64,000 bases of DNA from Shewanella sp. OPT22 (GTDB lineage: Bacteria > Pseudomonadota > Gammaproteobacteria > Enterobacterales > Shewanellaceae): positions 263,353-327,352 of the forward strand of contig NZ_PGVH01000007.1 in NCBI RefSeq assembly GCF_004168585.1, written 5' to 3'. Shown one piece after another: positions 47,201 through 55,717 of the stretch (its first letter is position 1; every line of letters begins with the position of its first letter). Both the position numbers and the translations under genes were made by a program. The notes under the pieces are model-generated. The model had not been told where the DNA came from, searched no databases, and saw only the letters and a list, made by a program, of their open reading frames with translations.

Positions 47201-49254
47201 TTAAAAGCTACGCTAATTCCAAGTGCTAAAGTCGGTATATCACTTGCTTCAACTGATATAATCCAATCGGTATTTACACTGATATCTTCCAAAATTCGAG
47301 TAGTAACATTCCTTAAACTCACCCTTTCTGACACAAAAATACTTTGCAGGCTTGCTTCCATACTACGCTCTATTTCTTCACCTCGTTTCTGCGTAACAAA
47401 CGACAACGATCTTTCATCAGAATCTTCTGGCCTTCTTAACGTCGTCACTACCTGTGTATCAAGTGAATGGGTAACCGAAGTTTGAACCGCTGAAACACCT
47501 TCTATTTCAACAACTTGATCTTCATGCACCCGCTCTTCAATATTTTCATTAACTCGTGGAGGCTGCGTACCTTCTATTGGTGAGGAGGAGAGACTTGAGG
47601 CAGGAGACTTTGGCCCCTCAGCTCGGCTTGTAACTGTACTACCTTCGTCTTGGGCTTCAGCAGCAATAGACTCTCTATCAATTGGCTCTTCCACATTTTG
47701 CACACGCATCGTTTGCCCATTATCCAATGACAGGTAATGTCTCTCTTCATGTTGCTTAGAACCTATAGCTGTAGGCTCTTGACACCATGATTGAACAGCT
47801 TTATTTCTAATATAAGGTGCCCTAGTTGGAACAGGAATTGGTTGAGAAGAGTGAACGGAATGGTGCTCAGATAATAACGCCACTTCTGGAGAGCCTGAAT
47901 GACTAGACCCAGTAGTATGACCATCTCTTCTCGAATTATTATGAGTTATAGTACGCCCATTAGTTATATATGCATATCTTTCAGCATCAGCTGGGTACTT
48001 TTGCCTTCCTGTAACTGTGAGTTGCCCCGTTCCAAGGAGTGACAAGGCTTGTTGAAATCCAGCGGACCTATTTCCTGTTCCGATCTGTTCAACAATACCT
48101 TTTGCAATTTCTTGATTTGACTCTCTAAGCATCGTGCTACACACAACACTACTAAGTGATGTCGAATTAGCAACAGCGGCTAACTTTGCCATATTCTTTT
48201 GGCCCAGCGCATCTAATATATTAACGGTAGATTTATGCATTTGAGCTTTATTTTTTAAAGTGCACTCTATACGAACTTGCCTTGTTCCCCAGACTCTTCC
48301 CGGTACTTCGATATCATTATGTCTCGGTCCTGTTTTATTTTGATTAGGTAAAACTACATCAATACTTTCAGGATTGTTTAAATTAAGGACATCAATAACA
48401 TCTTGTTCGCTCATTGCACTTAATAGTTCGGCTGCATCACCAGGTAACATTTTGTGTAGCATTGCTGTGCGACCTGCCGATAAACCAATAATACTGCTGT
48501 TATCCCAAACCCCACTGGTTAATACTTCTTTGTTCACTTCTGTCTGTTGATTTTTTAATAGTTCATAAGCACGCTGCGGGTTTTTCGTTGCTAATTTAGA
48601 AATAATACGTTTTGCCATGAATAGCCGAGAATTTTCTTCATCGGTAATTGAAGGCTGCTCTGATTCACCTGCAACTTGGTTGCGCTGTGGAGATCTAAGG
48701 CTTTTCCTTAAACGCCTTTCACCATCAGATGCTGTACCCATACTTTTATCAAGTTCGCACATCTTTTTAAATACGGCTTCAGCTCTGGCTTTTGGTAGTT
48801 TTGATAACGAATCAGCAGCATAAGCTAAATCAGTCATTAGCGATTTCGCTGTTTGCTCAACCGAGAAATGACCAGATCCTAGTGCGGTAAACAAGAATTT
48901 TTGTACATTTTTAGGTTTTGAAGCATTCCCATGTAAATTATATTGGAAGCCATTTATGTATTTACGTACTAACTGGGCCTGTACACATCCGTTAGGTTTT
49001 ATTGTTAATCGATACTTCTTATTCTGACCATCAATTTGTACTTTAACGTCGAATCTACGAACTCTGTCCCCAGGGGAAAAATTTATATCAGTCGCAGCTT
49101 CTTCACCAATTCCTAATTCTTTAATATCTGTAAAGTAATAGCCTTGTTCAGCTTCCGTGAAACAAGCTGTTGAGTGAGTTGCCTCTTTAATGTCGATACC
49201 ATCAATAAACCTATGGTTAACATTGTGCACTGTATTATTAGCAGCATCGCTCAT
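44269..49254 (-). CDS. Giant 1661-residue orphan protein
   Basis: A 1661-residue protein with no signal peptide and no transmembrane segment. Residues about 1-160 look globular (an aromatic-containing N-domain with ACFTEAEQGYYFTDIKELG and QNKKYRLTIKPNG). Residues about 440-640 are Ser/Thr/His/Pro/Glu-rich and probably disordered (SHSGSPEVALL, SPASSLSSSPIEG). The C-terminal 900 residues are strongly helical and charged (KKAIKQQRELI). No enzyme motif is recognised. The start at 49254 follows GGAG by six bases. Size, architecture and lack of any homology known to me fit a secreted effector or a large intracellular scaffold; that is inference. The gene lies between hemE and the adhesin operon. 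Confidence 0.75.
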   Translation of the reverse strand: MSDAANNTVHNVNHRFIDGIDIKEATHSTACFTEAEQGYYFTDIKELGIGEEAATDINFSPGDRVRRFDVKVQIDGQNKKYRLTIKPNGCVQAQLVRKYINGFQYNLHGNASKPKNVQKFLFTALGSGHFSVEQTAKSLMTDLAYAADSLSKLPKARAEAVFKKMCELDKSMGTASDGERRLRKSLRSPQRNQVAGESEQPSITDEENSRLFMAKRIISKLATKNPQRAYELLKNQQTEVNKEVLTSGVWDNSSIIGLSAGRTAMLHKMLPGDAAELLSAMSEQDVIDVLNLNNPESIDVVLPNQNKTGPRHNDIEVPGRVWGTRQVRIECTLKNKAQMHKSTVNILDALGQKNMAKLAAVANSTSLSSVVCSTMLRESNQEIAKGIVEQIGTGNRSAGFQQALSLLGTGQLTVTGRQKYPADAERYAYITNGRTITHNNSRRDGHTTGSSHSGSPEVALLSEHHSVHSSQPIPVPTRAPYIRNKAVQSWCQEPTAIGSKQHEERHYLSLDNGQTMRVQNVEEPIDRESIAAEAQDEGSTVTSRAEGPKSPASSLSSSPIEGTQPPRVNENIEERVHEDQVVEIEGVSAVQTSVTHSLDTQVVTTLRRPEDSDERSLSFVTQKRGEEIERSMEASLQSIFVSERVSLRNVTTRILEDISVNTDWIISVEASDIPTLALGISVAFKSQPEKTSHYIASICRDDPNAITERVAEVLVYLVENKVDEYEQISKAFIQSLNQTFRNDLLAEIDNYLNERIGYFGHLPESDLAISEILEGYVDEINSKPVTLGRSQYQTQQLEAAVASHFHEPEAIISETTSGSECESQRLEEGESRVSLVPLSRKPSFNVSLASSIRPKRMDAEKSLLLEEFSPTQSVIGQIAGAGTVADTYCYPSGSPREGSVLPEEINELYERSMEETNKKNRRNLKNSQGQFVLSVIEYIKFSGKVSPIAQQELQIKFANILAKNALDNLQEKVCKKHKLDMRKHSKAKVGMNCTVIQQMRAQQEFRHLWTNTRGIKSGMEELVELANRQALIAGEEVTRATGQDQSDIVGEAGMSTNLLLERGLNVSPIKLSGDYSVWYEHGEKNQAKSEQLRLLPEGDSARVTIRESMDAHNKIITGRKKAIKQQRELISEKGVVGFDDFAMLALQRREQMAIAQARQHLEQNTKTSLIDDPSVISDRFAEQMLLESKARYRGKRSDASLEKAKKDSKKHDKTIRLVASELIIANKATVDELTRQKWLQDSDDKFKYELREHISSHYHSELTLEQRKVFLGVCHEAFIRSEIIGEAEKCTKAQLNESLDMIKNPLSEPMLSVIILKAPQLLYPLVRANIDKLSKGDMPKVRNALLINCQVDIPEEYEQEHREVIRRNALATGDFGDGGSCDAEQLKAALDFSMVPFRSDLTLKLASSHPETFILLLSGMKRERLSAEQFRDCYNGCLVIFRGEFSQELRNSGNFNKPIAEFEGETLGQALDFPEFENRFVQSKFARARCVNALTAETRDSGTSDNFAKAPIEHIENGYAKFDFRNKKMQLLYAVNFLFNFNTNVKQGIVGSEMTEQYRLEDLASGHQKQAHQVEAERLNYESMQLLEEAKTLALNDKATAFCQEILRTEMEEFDQGKRWGRRVLTVNGTKASPVVFNPDTTQVRPNWKLLNEYLGEETPS

Positions 49255-49598
49255 TGTTAACTCCACTCAACTCAATATTACTCACAGCCAATCTAAGGCA
49301 TAAATAATTAATGATTGTCGAGCTTCGAGGATTTATCAACGCTTTATAAATGATGTTTCATTATTCTGATAGTTTAGACAGACATCTAAAGAGATAATAG
49401 AAAGGAATAAACTGATAGCTGAGAAAAAATAAAATTAAATTACAATAAATTCATACACATAAAAAATAAACTTGAAGTTATCATTGCTTCAAAAAGAATT
49501 GAGAACAAATGCCGTTAAAAATAATTAATGGCTAGTAATACTGGTTTCACATATCACTAACCATTTATTTGTAAATTTAACTCAGAACAACAAAAATC
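49255..49598. other. Intergenic region between lapD and the orphan gene
   Basis: 344 AT-rich bases on the minus strand, downstream of lapD and upstream of the 1661-residue gene. The lapD-side end holds a terminator hairpin (listed separately), and the last 20 bases contain GGAG before the ATG. No clear promoter for the orphan was found by eye. Confidence 0.5.
49513..49563 (-). terminator. Terminator at the end of the adhesin operon
   Basis: On the minus strand a 12-bp stem with two G-U pairs (TGGTTAGTGATA / TATTACTAGCCA, 49563-49552 and 49540-49529), an 11-base loop, then TTAATTATTTTT. It lies 35 bases past the lapD stop. Confidence 0.65.
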
Positions 49599-51530
49599 TT
49601 ATATGATAGCTTTGTCAACCTCTTCAGGCGGGTGAATAAAACCCTGGTAACCATCAATATCAAACTCTGTAAACAGCTCCAGTTGTGCCGTAGTTTCAAT
49701 TGCTGTCACAATGATTTCTGTGTCTATGCCTTTTGCCACATTAACTAAAGCTCGACACATTTCTCGCCCTTCTTGCTCTGTTAAACTTGTTGTCACAGAC
49801 ATATCCAGTTTCACGTAATCTGGGTGAATATTTTGCAAATATGTCATTGAGCCTAGTTGCCTACCAAAATGATCGACACCTACTTGTGCTCCACTTTGCT
49901 GAATCAATTCACACAATTTAATACACGACGTCATGTCACTGTAAACAGCGGCTTCAGGTACTTCGAAGCATAATTTATGTTTACCGAACACCTTAGATAA
50001 ACGCTGTTTCAGCCAAGCGTGAAACTCTGTATCTCTGATACTTTGTAAGGTTAAATTGATAGCCAAAGGCTCTGTTGATTGAGAGAGCACATCATGCTCA
50101 ATAATGGAGTCAATCAGATATTTATCTAGACGACTACCTAAAGATAACATCTCAATATATGGCATAAATTGCCCAGCATGAACCAACTCATCATCAATTT
50201 CGAGTTGACTGTAGACTTCACGATGCAATACTTTTTGATTCACGACAGAATGAATCGATTGCCATCTAAACCTAAATTGTTTGTTGGTAATGGCATTCGT
50301 TAACTGTTCGCGCCACTGCTCTCGATTTAGGCTTTGCTTTTGATCAGCAGCCAATAACACATACGTCTTACCTTGCTGAATCGCCTGTTGCAGTGCGTTA
50401 TCAGATTGAGCCAATATATCAGAAGTTTTCATCCCTTCTATACGCTCAGCAACACCCATCACGATTTCTTGGTTCGCTTTACCGCCAGCTTTAGTGATCT
50501 CTTGATTCATTAGTCGAATTAAAGTTTGCAAATAATGCGCTAACTTGCTCGAGTCGACATCACTCACTAAAAACGCAAATTCAAATGCGGCGATACGAGT
50601 GACCACAGATTGTGCGTCACTTTTTAATTCATGTTCTAGCGTTCTAGCCAAAATACGAATGGTTTCGTCACGCACTTGATAGCCATATTTTGAATGTACA
50701 GTTTCCAACCAATCCAATTTCGCAAGTATTACCGCACCACTGCCAGGCTCGGCCAACCAGCTGTCTAGCCTGCTCATCATGTACTGACGGTTAGGCAAAC
50801 CAGAAACATGATCAATGAGATTTCTTTCTCGTAAATTAGAGACTTCTTGATCTAAAGTGTTGAACACTTTACTTAACTTACTCGACATACTATTGAAAGC
50901 TTTTACGACGTCTTGCAGCTCTTTGGTTTTTGGTAGCGGTAGATCTGGGCCAAACTGCTGTTTCTCCATACTTTTAGAGTGTTCAGCAAGACCATGAAGT
51001 GGTTTCAATAAGAAACTCAAACCAAATCGAGCGCTGAATATAGCGATTAAGAATAGAATCGAAAACAGAATAATTGCATTTTGAAGTATTCGCCAAAGCT
51101 CATGATAACCAAAACCAGGGTGCGCTGTGATCTCAAGTGTGGCTAACTGCAACCAGCCTGATGTAACCGTACTTTCAAGCGATATTGGTCTAAATAAATT
51201 CAAATCCACAAACCATTGTGGCACACCTTGAATCTCTACAGGGTTTTGCCAGACTTGTTCTTTTCCATCAACCAACCATTTCAGTTTAACTTGTTGATAA
51301 AAGCCACCTTCAAATATCACATTTATCAAGGTTTCGGCTTGGGCCATATCTCCAGCTTCTAACGCAGGAACCAACATTAGGCCAAGAGAGTGGCTGGCAT
51401 TGTTAATATCCGAAGTCATTTGCTTTTCAAGAAAGCTTTTTGTTTCTGTGAATTGAACATATCCAAGGCTGATTACGACTAGTAAAAACAGTCCAAACAG
51501 CAGCGCATAGATTTGTCGAAACAGCGTCAT
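49599..51530 (-). CDS. lapD: LapD/BpfD, c-di-GMP receptor controlling adhesin retention
   Basis: A 643-residue inner-membrane receptor. An N-terminal helix (residues about 5-25) is followed by a periplasmic output domain (about 30-150), a second helix (about 150-172), a HAMP domain, a GGDEF domain whose loop is degenerate (VTRIAAFEFAFLV where GGDEF should be), and an EAL domain whose motif is degenerate (HREVYSQLEI in place of EALLR). Both signatures mark a c-di-GMP-binding, non-enzymatic LapD. When loaded with c-di-GMP, LapD sequesters LapG so the adhesin stays on the surface. It is last in the operon, 6 bases after lapG. Confidence 0.93.
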   Translation of the reverse strand: MTLFRQIYALLFGLFLLVVISLGYVQFTETKSFLEKQMTSDINNASHSLGLMLVPALEAGDMAQAETLINVIFEGGFYQQVKLKWLVDGKEQVWQNPVEIQGVPQWFVDLNLFRPISLESTVTSGWLQLATLEITAHPGFGYHELWRILQNAIILFSILFLIAIFSARFGLSFLLKPLHGLAEHSKSMEKQQFGPDLPLPKTKELQDVVKAFNSMSSKLSKVFNTLDQEVSNLRERNLIDHVSGLPNRQYMMSRLDSWLAEPGSGAVILAKLDWLETVHSKYGYQVRDETIRILARTLEHELKSDAQSVVTRIAAFEFAFLVSDVDSSKLAHYLQTLIRLMNQEITKAGGKANQEIVMGVAERIEGMKTSDILAQSDNALQQAIQQGKTYVLLAADQKQSLNREQWREQLTNAITNKQFRFRWQSIHSVVNQKVLHREVYSQLEIDDELVHAGQFMPYIEMLSLGSRLDKYLIDSIIEHDVLSQSTEPLAINLTLQSIRDTEFHAWLKQRLSKVFGKHKLCFEVPEAAVYSDMTSCIKLCELIQQSGAQVGVDHFGRQLGSMTYLQNIHPDYVKLDMSVTTSLTEQEGREMCRALVNVAKGIDTEIIVTAIETTAQLELFTEFDIDGYQGFIHPPEEVDKAII

Positions 51531-51536
51531 AGTTTG

Positions 51537-52244
51537 CTACTCCAAGTTCAACTTAGGTAATCGTAGACGATTGACACCAAGCCGTTGATTGAGGTCGTTC
51601 CATTTTTTTAAACGTGTAGCAGAACCTGCTAAGACGCCCCGACCTTTCTCTTTATTAAGCCACAATTGCTTACCGTTAAAACTGTAAACAGGAATTAAAT
51701 CAGTTCGCTTTGTTGCTGGTTTTATTTGTTTATCTAAGTTATCTAAAATGAGAGGAATTGAACTCGGTGTTTCATAATAAGCGAGCACCATATGGTATTG
51801 GTCTAGCGTATTGGCTTTTACCATAGTAATGCGCATCTTATCTTCTGGTACACCTAGCTGTAATAACGTGAAATATTTTGCAATAGAAAAGTCTTCACAA
51901 TCACCGCCATTCACACCAATAAACTCCATTGGCGTTGCCCAATAGTTCGATTGTCCCCAAAGCTTGATATCATCAACAAAATTGAACAAATTAAAGAATC
52001 GGTTTACCTGCTCTAATTGTTGTTTTTCGTTAATACCTGAAGCTTTATCAATGACATTAAACCAGGCTGATGTACGCTTACCTGCTCGCTCTCCATAGCG
52101 TTTTTGTACCGTATTTATCGTTTTAGTACGATCAATGTTAGGTTGTGAAGCACTGACAAACCCTAAGATCAACAGAGCCAGCACACTTGTGCTGGCTATT
52201 TTTAGTTGTTTCAGAACCTTGTACTTCCCGGTTCTACGACTCAT
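51537..52244 (-). CDS. lapG: LapG/BpfG, periplasmic cysteine protease that releases the adhesin
   Basis: A 235-residue transglutaminase-like cysteine protease (DUF920). A signal peptide-like helix (residues about 15-33) is followed by Cys116 in VNGGDCEDFS, His151 in LDQYHMVLAYY and Asp168 in PLILDNLDKQ. The His-Asp spacing equals that of the P. fluorescens enzyme and the Cys-His spacing is two residues shorter. It cleaves the adhesin after a TAAG/PAAG-type site near its N-terminus, which would be outside this window. LapD is immediately downstream. Confidence 0.94.
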   Translation of the reverse strand: MSRRTGKYKVLKQLKIASTSVLALLILGFVSASQPNIDRTKTINTVQKRYGERAGKRTSAWFNVIDKASGINEKQQLEQVNRFFNLFNFVDDIKLWGQSNYWATPMEFIGVNGGDCEDFSIAKYFTLLQLGVPEDKMRITMVKANTLDQYHMVLAYYETPSSIPLILDNLDKQIKPATKRTDLIPVYSFNGKQLWLNKEKGRGVLAGSATRLKKWNDLNQRLGVNRLRLPKLNLE

Positions 52245-52286
52245 ACCACTTCGCTATCCTTAATTACTTTACTGCAGGATAACGAG

Positions 52287-52898
52287 TTACAGTTTGTCGT
52301 CCTGATCTACAGTATAAATTGTCCACTTGTACGCTGCGGCAGTATCTTTGCCTTGAATCTCAGCGACTACTCGACGATTCTTAGCATGTGCATATGCACT
52401 TTCTGAATCATCTACTGGCTTATCAAAACTATAGCCTATCGCTTCTAAGCGCATAGGATCAATACTAAATTTTTCTGTCAGTACTGAAGTTACGGCTTGA
52501 GCTCTATTTTTAGACAGTTCAAGATTGTGTTGATGACTTCCCGTTTTGCTACAGTGTCCTTCAATCACCACGTTTGTATTTGGAAACTTTCTCATAAAAG
52601 TGGCAATGTCTTCTAGCTGACCATAATATTTCGGTGCTAGGTAATATGAGTCGTTCGCAAACTGAACTTTAAGTTCTTTACGCTCTTTGTTTGTTGCAAC
52701 GGTTCCACAGCCATAATTGTCAATTTCTGCACCTGTCATTGTGCTCATACATTTCTCACGGGCAACAATAACACCATCTTTGTCTTGGTCATTTAAATCA
52801 TGAACTTGGGCTGTTGCACCCGCCATGTCAACTGTGTCACGCATTGAGCAAGCTCCAAGACTTGCAACAGCGGCTAGTATTAGTAACGTCCTCATCAC
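52287..52898 (-). CDS. OmpA-family peptidoglycan-binding lipoprotein of the adhesin operon
   Basis: A 203-residue lipoprotein (lipobox LGAC, Cys at residue 17) with a C-terminal OmpA/MotB-like domain (about 85-195: YLAPKYYGQLEDIATFM, VVIEGHCSKTGSHQHNLELS, RAQAVTSVL, AIGYSF, NRRVV). It binds peptidoglycan in the family. The same gene is found between the TolC-like and BpfG genes of shewanellas. Its ATG overlaps the TolC gene end by 4 bases. Confidence 0.88.
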   Translation of the reverse strand: MMRTLLILAAVASLGACSMRDTVDMAGATAQVHDLNDQDKDGVIVAREKCMSTMTGAEIDNYGCGTVATNKERKELKVQFANDSYYLAPKYYGQLEDIATFMRKFPNTNVVIEGHCSKTGSHQHNLELSKNRAQAVTSVLTEKFSIDPMRLEAIGYSFDKPVDDSESAYAHAKNRRVVAEIQGKDTAAAYKWTIYTVDQDDKL

Positions 52899-54313
52899 TT
52901 AACTCCTCCTGAGTGCTCTTCTTCGCCTTTCCATTCTGCAGGTCGTGTAACACGAAGCGAATCCAATAATTTACCGTTTGAATTCATCACACGATATTTA
53001 GCGATGATCTCATCATATTCAGCTTGTAAATAACTTTTACGAGATTCGAATAACTCGTTCTCTGTATCCAACAAATCTAATAAGGTTCTTTGACCTAAAC
53101 TAAATTGTTGCTTATAAGCCTTTTGTGTTTGTTTTGAAGCTTTGACGTGCTCACGGATGAACATTTTTTGTGGGCCTAATAATTCATAGGCATTCCACGA
53201 TAAATGTACACCTTCAACCACTTGACGGTGAGCTCTTTCACGAGTTTCTTTGGATTCAGTAATGCGATAAGCCGATTCTTTCTCACGAGCTAAATCTTTA
53301 CCACCGGCATAAAGGTTATAACGCATACGAACCATCGCTTGATAATCATTACTATGACCACCAACGTCATTTGTGAATAAGCCTGTACCCGTTACCCCAT
53401 CTTCACCATTCAGATCATTATTGAGGTTACCGCTCAACTCTAATGTAAACTTAGGATAATAGTTGGACTGAGCAGATTCTCTTTCGAACTTGGCTGCATT
53501 AATGTCATTTGCAGCAGCTTTTAGCACTGGATGAACTTCACTTGCAGTCATTAAGCTATCACTTAAATCTTGAGGCATCATGTCCATATCAGGTACTGGA
53601 ACAACAAGATCTTGTGGTTCCGTTTCAACGACACGAACAAATTGTGCTCTTGCATCAACGAAGTTATTTTTAGCAGCGATGACATTAGCATTGGCACGCG
53701 CAACACGTCCGGTAATTTGAGACAGATCTGCAATGGATCCTAAGCCTTGATCTGTTTTATGTTTTATCTGCGTGTAAATTTCTTTATGTGCATGTAAATT
53801 CTTTTCTGACAAATGCAGTACTTCTTGAGCATGAATATAATTTACATACACTTTTGCGACGTCTAGAGCGATATCTTCTGCCGCAGCAAAAAGTGTCCAC
53901 TGCTCAGCACTCGTTTCATAGCTGGTACGCTGAGATTCACTGCTAGTATAAAAGCCGTCAAAGATCAGCTGACGAATACTCACGCCAAATTCGCCTCGCT
54001 TTAGCTCTTCATAACGATCATCGATATTTGCTGCAATATTCGAGTCACGTCTTGTTGCTGGTGAGTCTGTATATTCATAGCCATAACCAGCAGTTAAATC
54101 GACACTTGGCAAATAACCGGCCCAAGCTTGATTATGCTGCTCTTCTCTAACCTTAAAGCGGCTGTATGCAATGCGAATATCAGGGTTTGTATCTAGAGTG
54201 TGTGCCACCGCCTGCTCTAACGACTGACTATAGCCGACGGTTGGTAACAAACAAGCAGTCAAGGCAAGTGCAATCCGTTTGCGCTTAAGCTGCCTAATCC
54301 CTTTAAAGTCCAT
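52895..54313 (-). CDS. TolC-family outer-membrane channel (AggA/LapE type)
   Basis: A 472-residue TolC-like protein. The signal peptide is after residue about 28 (ending VGYSQ). Two internally repeated helical TolC/OEP domains include LEQAVAHTLDTNPDIRIAY and a second half around LYAGGKDLAREKESAY, with the final QFSLGQRTLLDLLDTENEL typical of AggA/LapE channels. The ATG at 54313 follows GGGAG by 7 bases; an ATG seven codons upstream abuts the hlyD stop but lacks a ribosome site. Confidence 0.9.
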   Translation of the reverse strand: MDFKGIRQLKRKRIALALTACLLPTVGYSQSLEQAVAHTLDTNPDIRIAYSRFKVREEQHNQAWAGYLPSVDLTAGYGYEYTDSPATRRDSNIAANIDDRYEELKRGEFGVSIRQLIFDGFYTSSESQRTSYETSAEQWTLFAAAEDIALDVAKVYVNYIHAQEVLHLSEKNLHAHKEIYTQIKHKTDQGLGSIADLSQITGRVARANANVIAAKNNFVDARAQFVRVVETEPQDLVVPVPDMDMMPQDLSDSLMTASEVHPVLKAAANDINAAKFERESAQSNYYPKFTLELSGNLNNDLNGEDGVTGTGLFTNDVGGHSNDYQAMVRMRYNLYAGGKDLAREKESAYRITESKETRERAHRQVVEGVHLSWNAYELLGPQKMFIREHVKASKQTQKAYKQQFSLGQRTLLDLLDTENELFESRKSYLQAEYDEIIAKYRVMNSNGKLLDSLRVTRPAEWKGEEEHSGGVK

Positions 54314-54334
54314 GTTGTTTCTCCCAGTTTCCAT

Positions 54335-55717
54335 TTAGCGTTCTCTTAACGCTGTATCTTTAGCTCGTAAAATTGGATTCAATATGTATTCGAGAATGCT
54401 TCTTTCTCCTGTAATCACATCTACAGAAGTTAACATTCCTGGAATAATCGGCATGTTTGTGCCGTCTTTCTTGGTTAAACTTGATTCAGCAGTCCTCACA
54501 CGAACCAAGTAAAAACTGTTCCCTTCTTCATCTTGCGTGGTATCTGCACTAATATGTTCAACAGTCCCATCTAGGCCACCATAACGAGTGAAGTCATAAG
54601 CAGTTACTTTTACCACTGCAGGTAAACCTGGATGAAGGAAGGCAATATCTTTTGGGCTGACCTTCGCTTCTACTAATAGCTGGTCTTCCGATGGAACAAT
54701 CTCAATGATGTCAACACCCGGTTGTACGACACCACCAAGCGTATTGATATGAACGGTTTTAATGGTGCCATTGACAGGTGAAGTGATCACAGCTTTACTT
54801 ACTTTGTCTTGTGCTCCAACCTGTGCTTCGTTCATACGAGATAGCTTTGTTTGCATTTCATTTAACTGCGCACGGTTATCTGATGCGAAACTGAATACCG
54901 CTTCTCGACGTTTAAAAATAGCTTCATCTAATGCGGCCTTCACTTTTGGTCGCATAATACGGACTGTTTGTAACTCGCCTTGCAAATCATTCACGCTGCG
55001 CTCTAACTTTAGTAATTCAACCTCAGGAACAATACCTTTGTCAGCCAATGGCCGAGTTAATTCTAACTCTCGGGTTAATAGTCGGTAGCTGGTTGTAAGA
55101 GTTTTTATCTTGGATGCAATTTCTTGCATTTCCTGATCTCGTTGCTGAATTTGTCTTGCAAGAATTTCGAGCTGGTTATTAAGGTTGTTTAAGCGTCCAT
55201 CATATTCATCGTGTTGTCTTTTAACGAGCAACGGTTCCTCAGTCAATAGATCTTCTGGGAAAGTTGGTTTCGTAAATTTAACACCAACCTGCTTACGCCA
55301 ATCAGTACTCGTATCCGAAAGGCGTATACTGTCCAGTTCAGCCTGCAAACGGATTACATTAGCTCTTAAACCCACAACTTCTTGTTCTTGCTGAGCAAAG
55401 TCAGATCGAAAACGAGTGTCATCAATACGTGCTATTGCTTGACCTTTTTTAACAACCATTCCCTCACGCACATACATCTCTTGTAATACGCCACCATCTA
55501 AGCTTTGTATTACCTGTACCTGTGATGACGGAATCACTTTGCCTATACCAGTTGTGACTTGATCGATCACTGAAAAAAAGGCCCAGATAATAAAGCAGAA
55601 CAACATTGCAGCTAAGGACCATATAATCATCCGATGAGCACTTGGAACGTCAGTCATCATCGCACCGTAGACATCATCAACCATTTCGAGCTCTTGGTTG
55701 GTTAGCTTTTTATTCAT
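54335..55717 (-). CDS. HlyD-family membrane fusion protein of the type I secretion system
   Basis: A 460-residue periplasmic adaptor. One transmembrane helix (about residues 32-52) is followed by a biotinyl-lipoyl-like half-motif (QVIQSLDGGVLQEMYVREGMVVKKGQ), a long coiled coil (about 100-300), then the second half (VTSPVNGTIKTVHINTLGGVVQPG) and a C-terminal beta domain. It links the ABC transporter to the TolC channel. It overlaps the transporter gene by 4 bases (ATGA). Confidence 0.94.
   Translation of the reverse strand: MNKKLTNQELEMVDDVYGAMMTDVPSAHRMIIWSLAAMLFCFIIWAFFSVIDQVTTGIGKVIPSSQVQVIQSLDGGVLQEMYVREGMVVKKGQAIARIDDTRFRSDFAQQEQEVVGLRANVIRLQAELDSIRLSDTSTDWRKQVGVKFTKPTFPEDLLTEEPLLVKRQHDEYDGRLNNLNNQLEILARQIQQRDQEMQEIASKIKTLTTSYRLLTRELELTRPLADKGIVPEVELLKLERSVNDLQGELQTVRIMRPKVKAALDEAIFKRREAVFSFASDNRAQLNEMQTKLSRMNEAQVGAQDKVSKAVITSPVNGTIKTVHINTLGGVVQPGVDIIEIVPSEDQLLVEAKVSPKDIAFLHPGLPAVVKVTAYDFTRYGGLDGTVEHISADTTQDEEGNSFYLVRVRTAESSLTKKDGTNMPIIPGMLTSVDVITGERSILEYILNPILRAKDTALRER

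Noticed and set aside
49599..51530. An active diguanylate cyclase or phosphodiesterase
   Set aside because: The GGDEF and EAL signatures are both replaced (AAFEF and EVYSQL), and the context is that of a LapD receptor.
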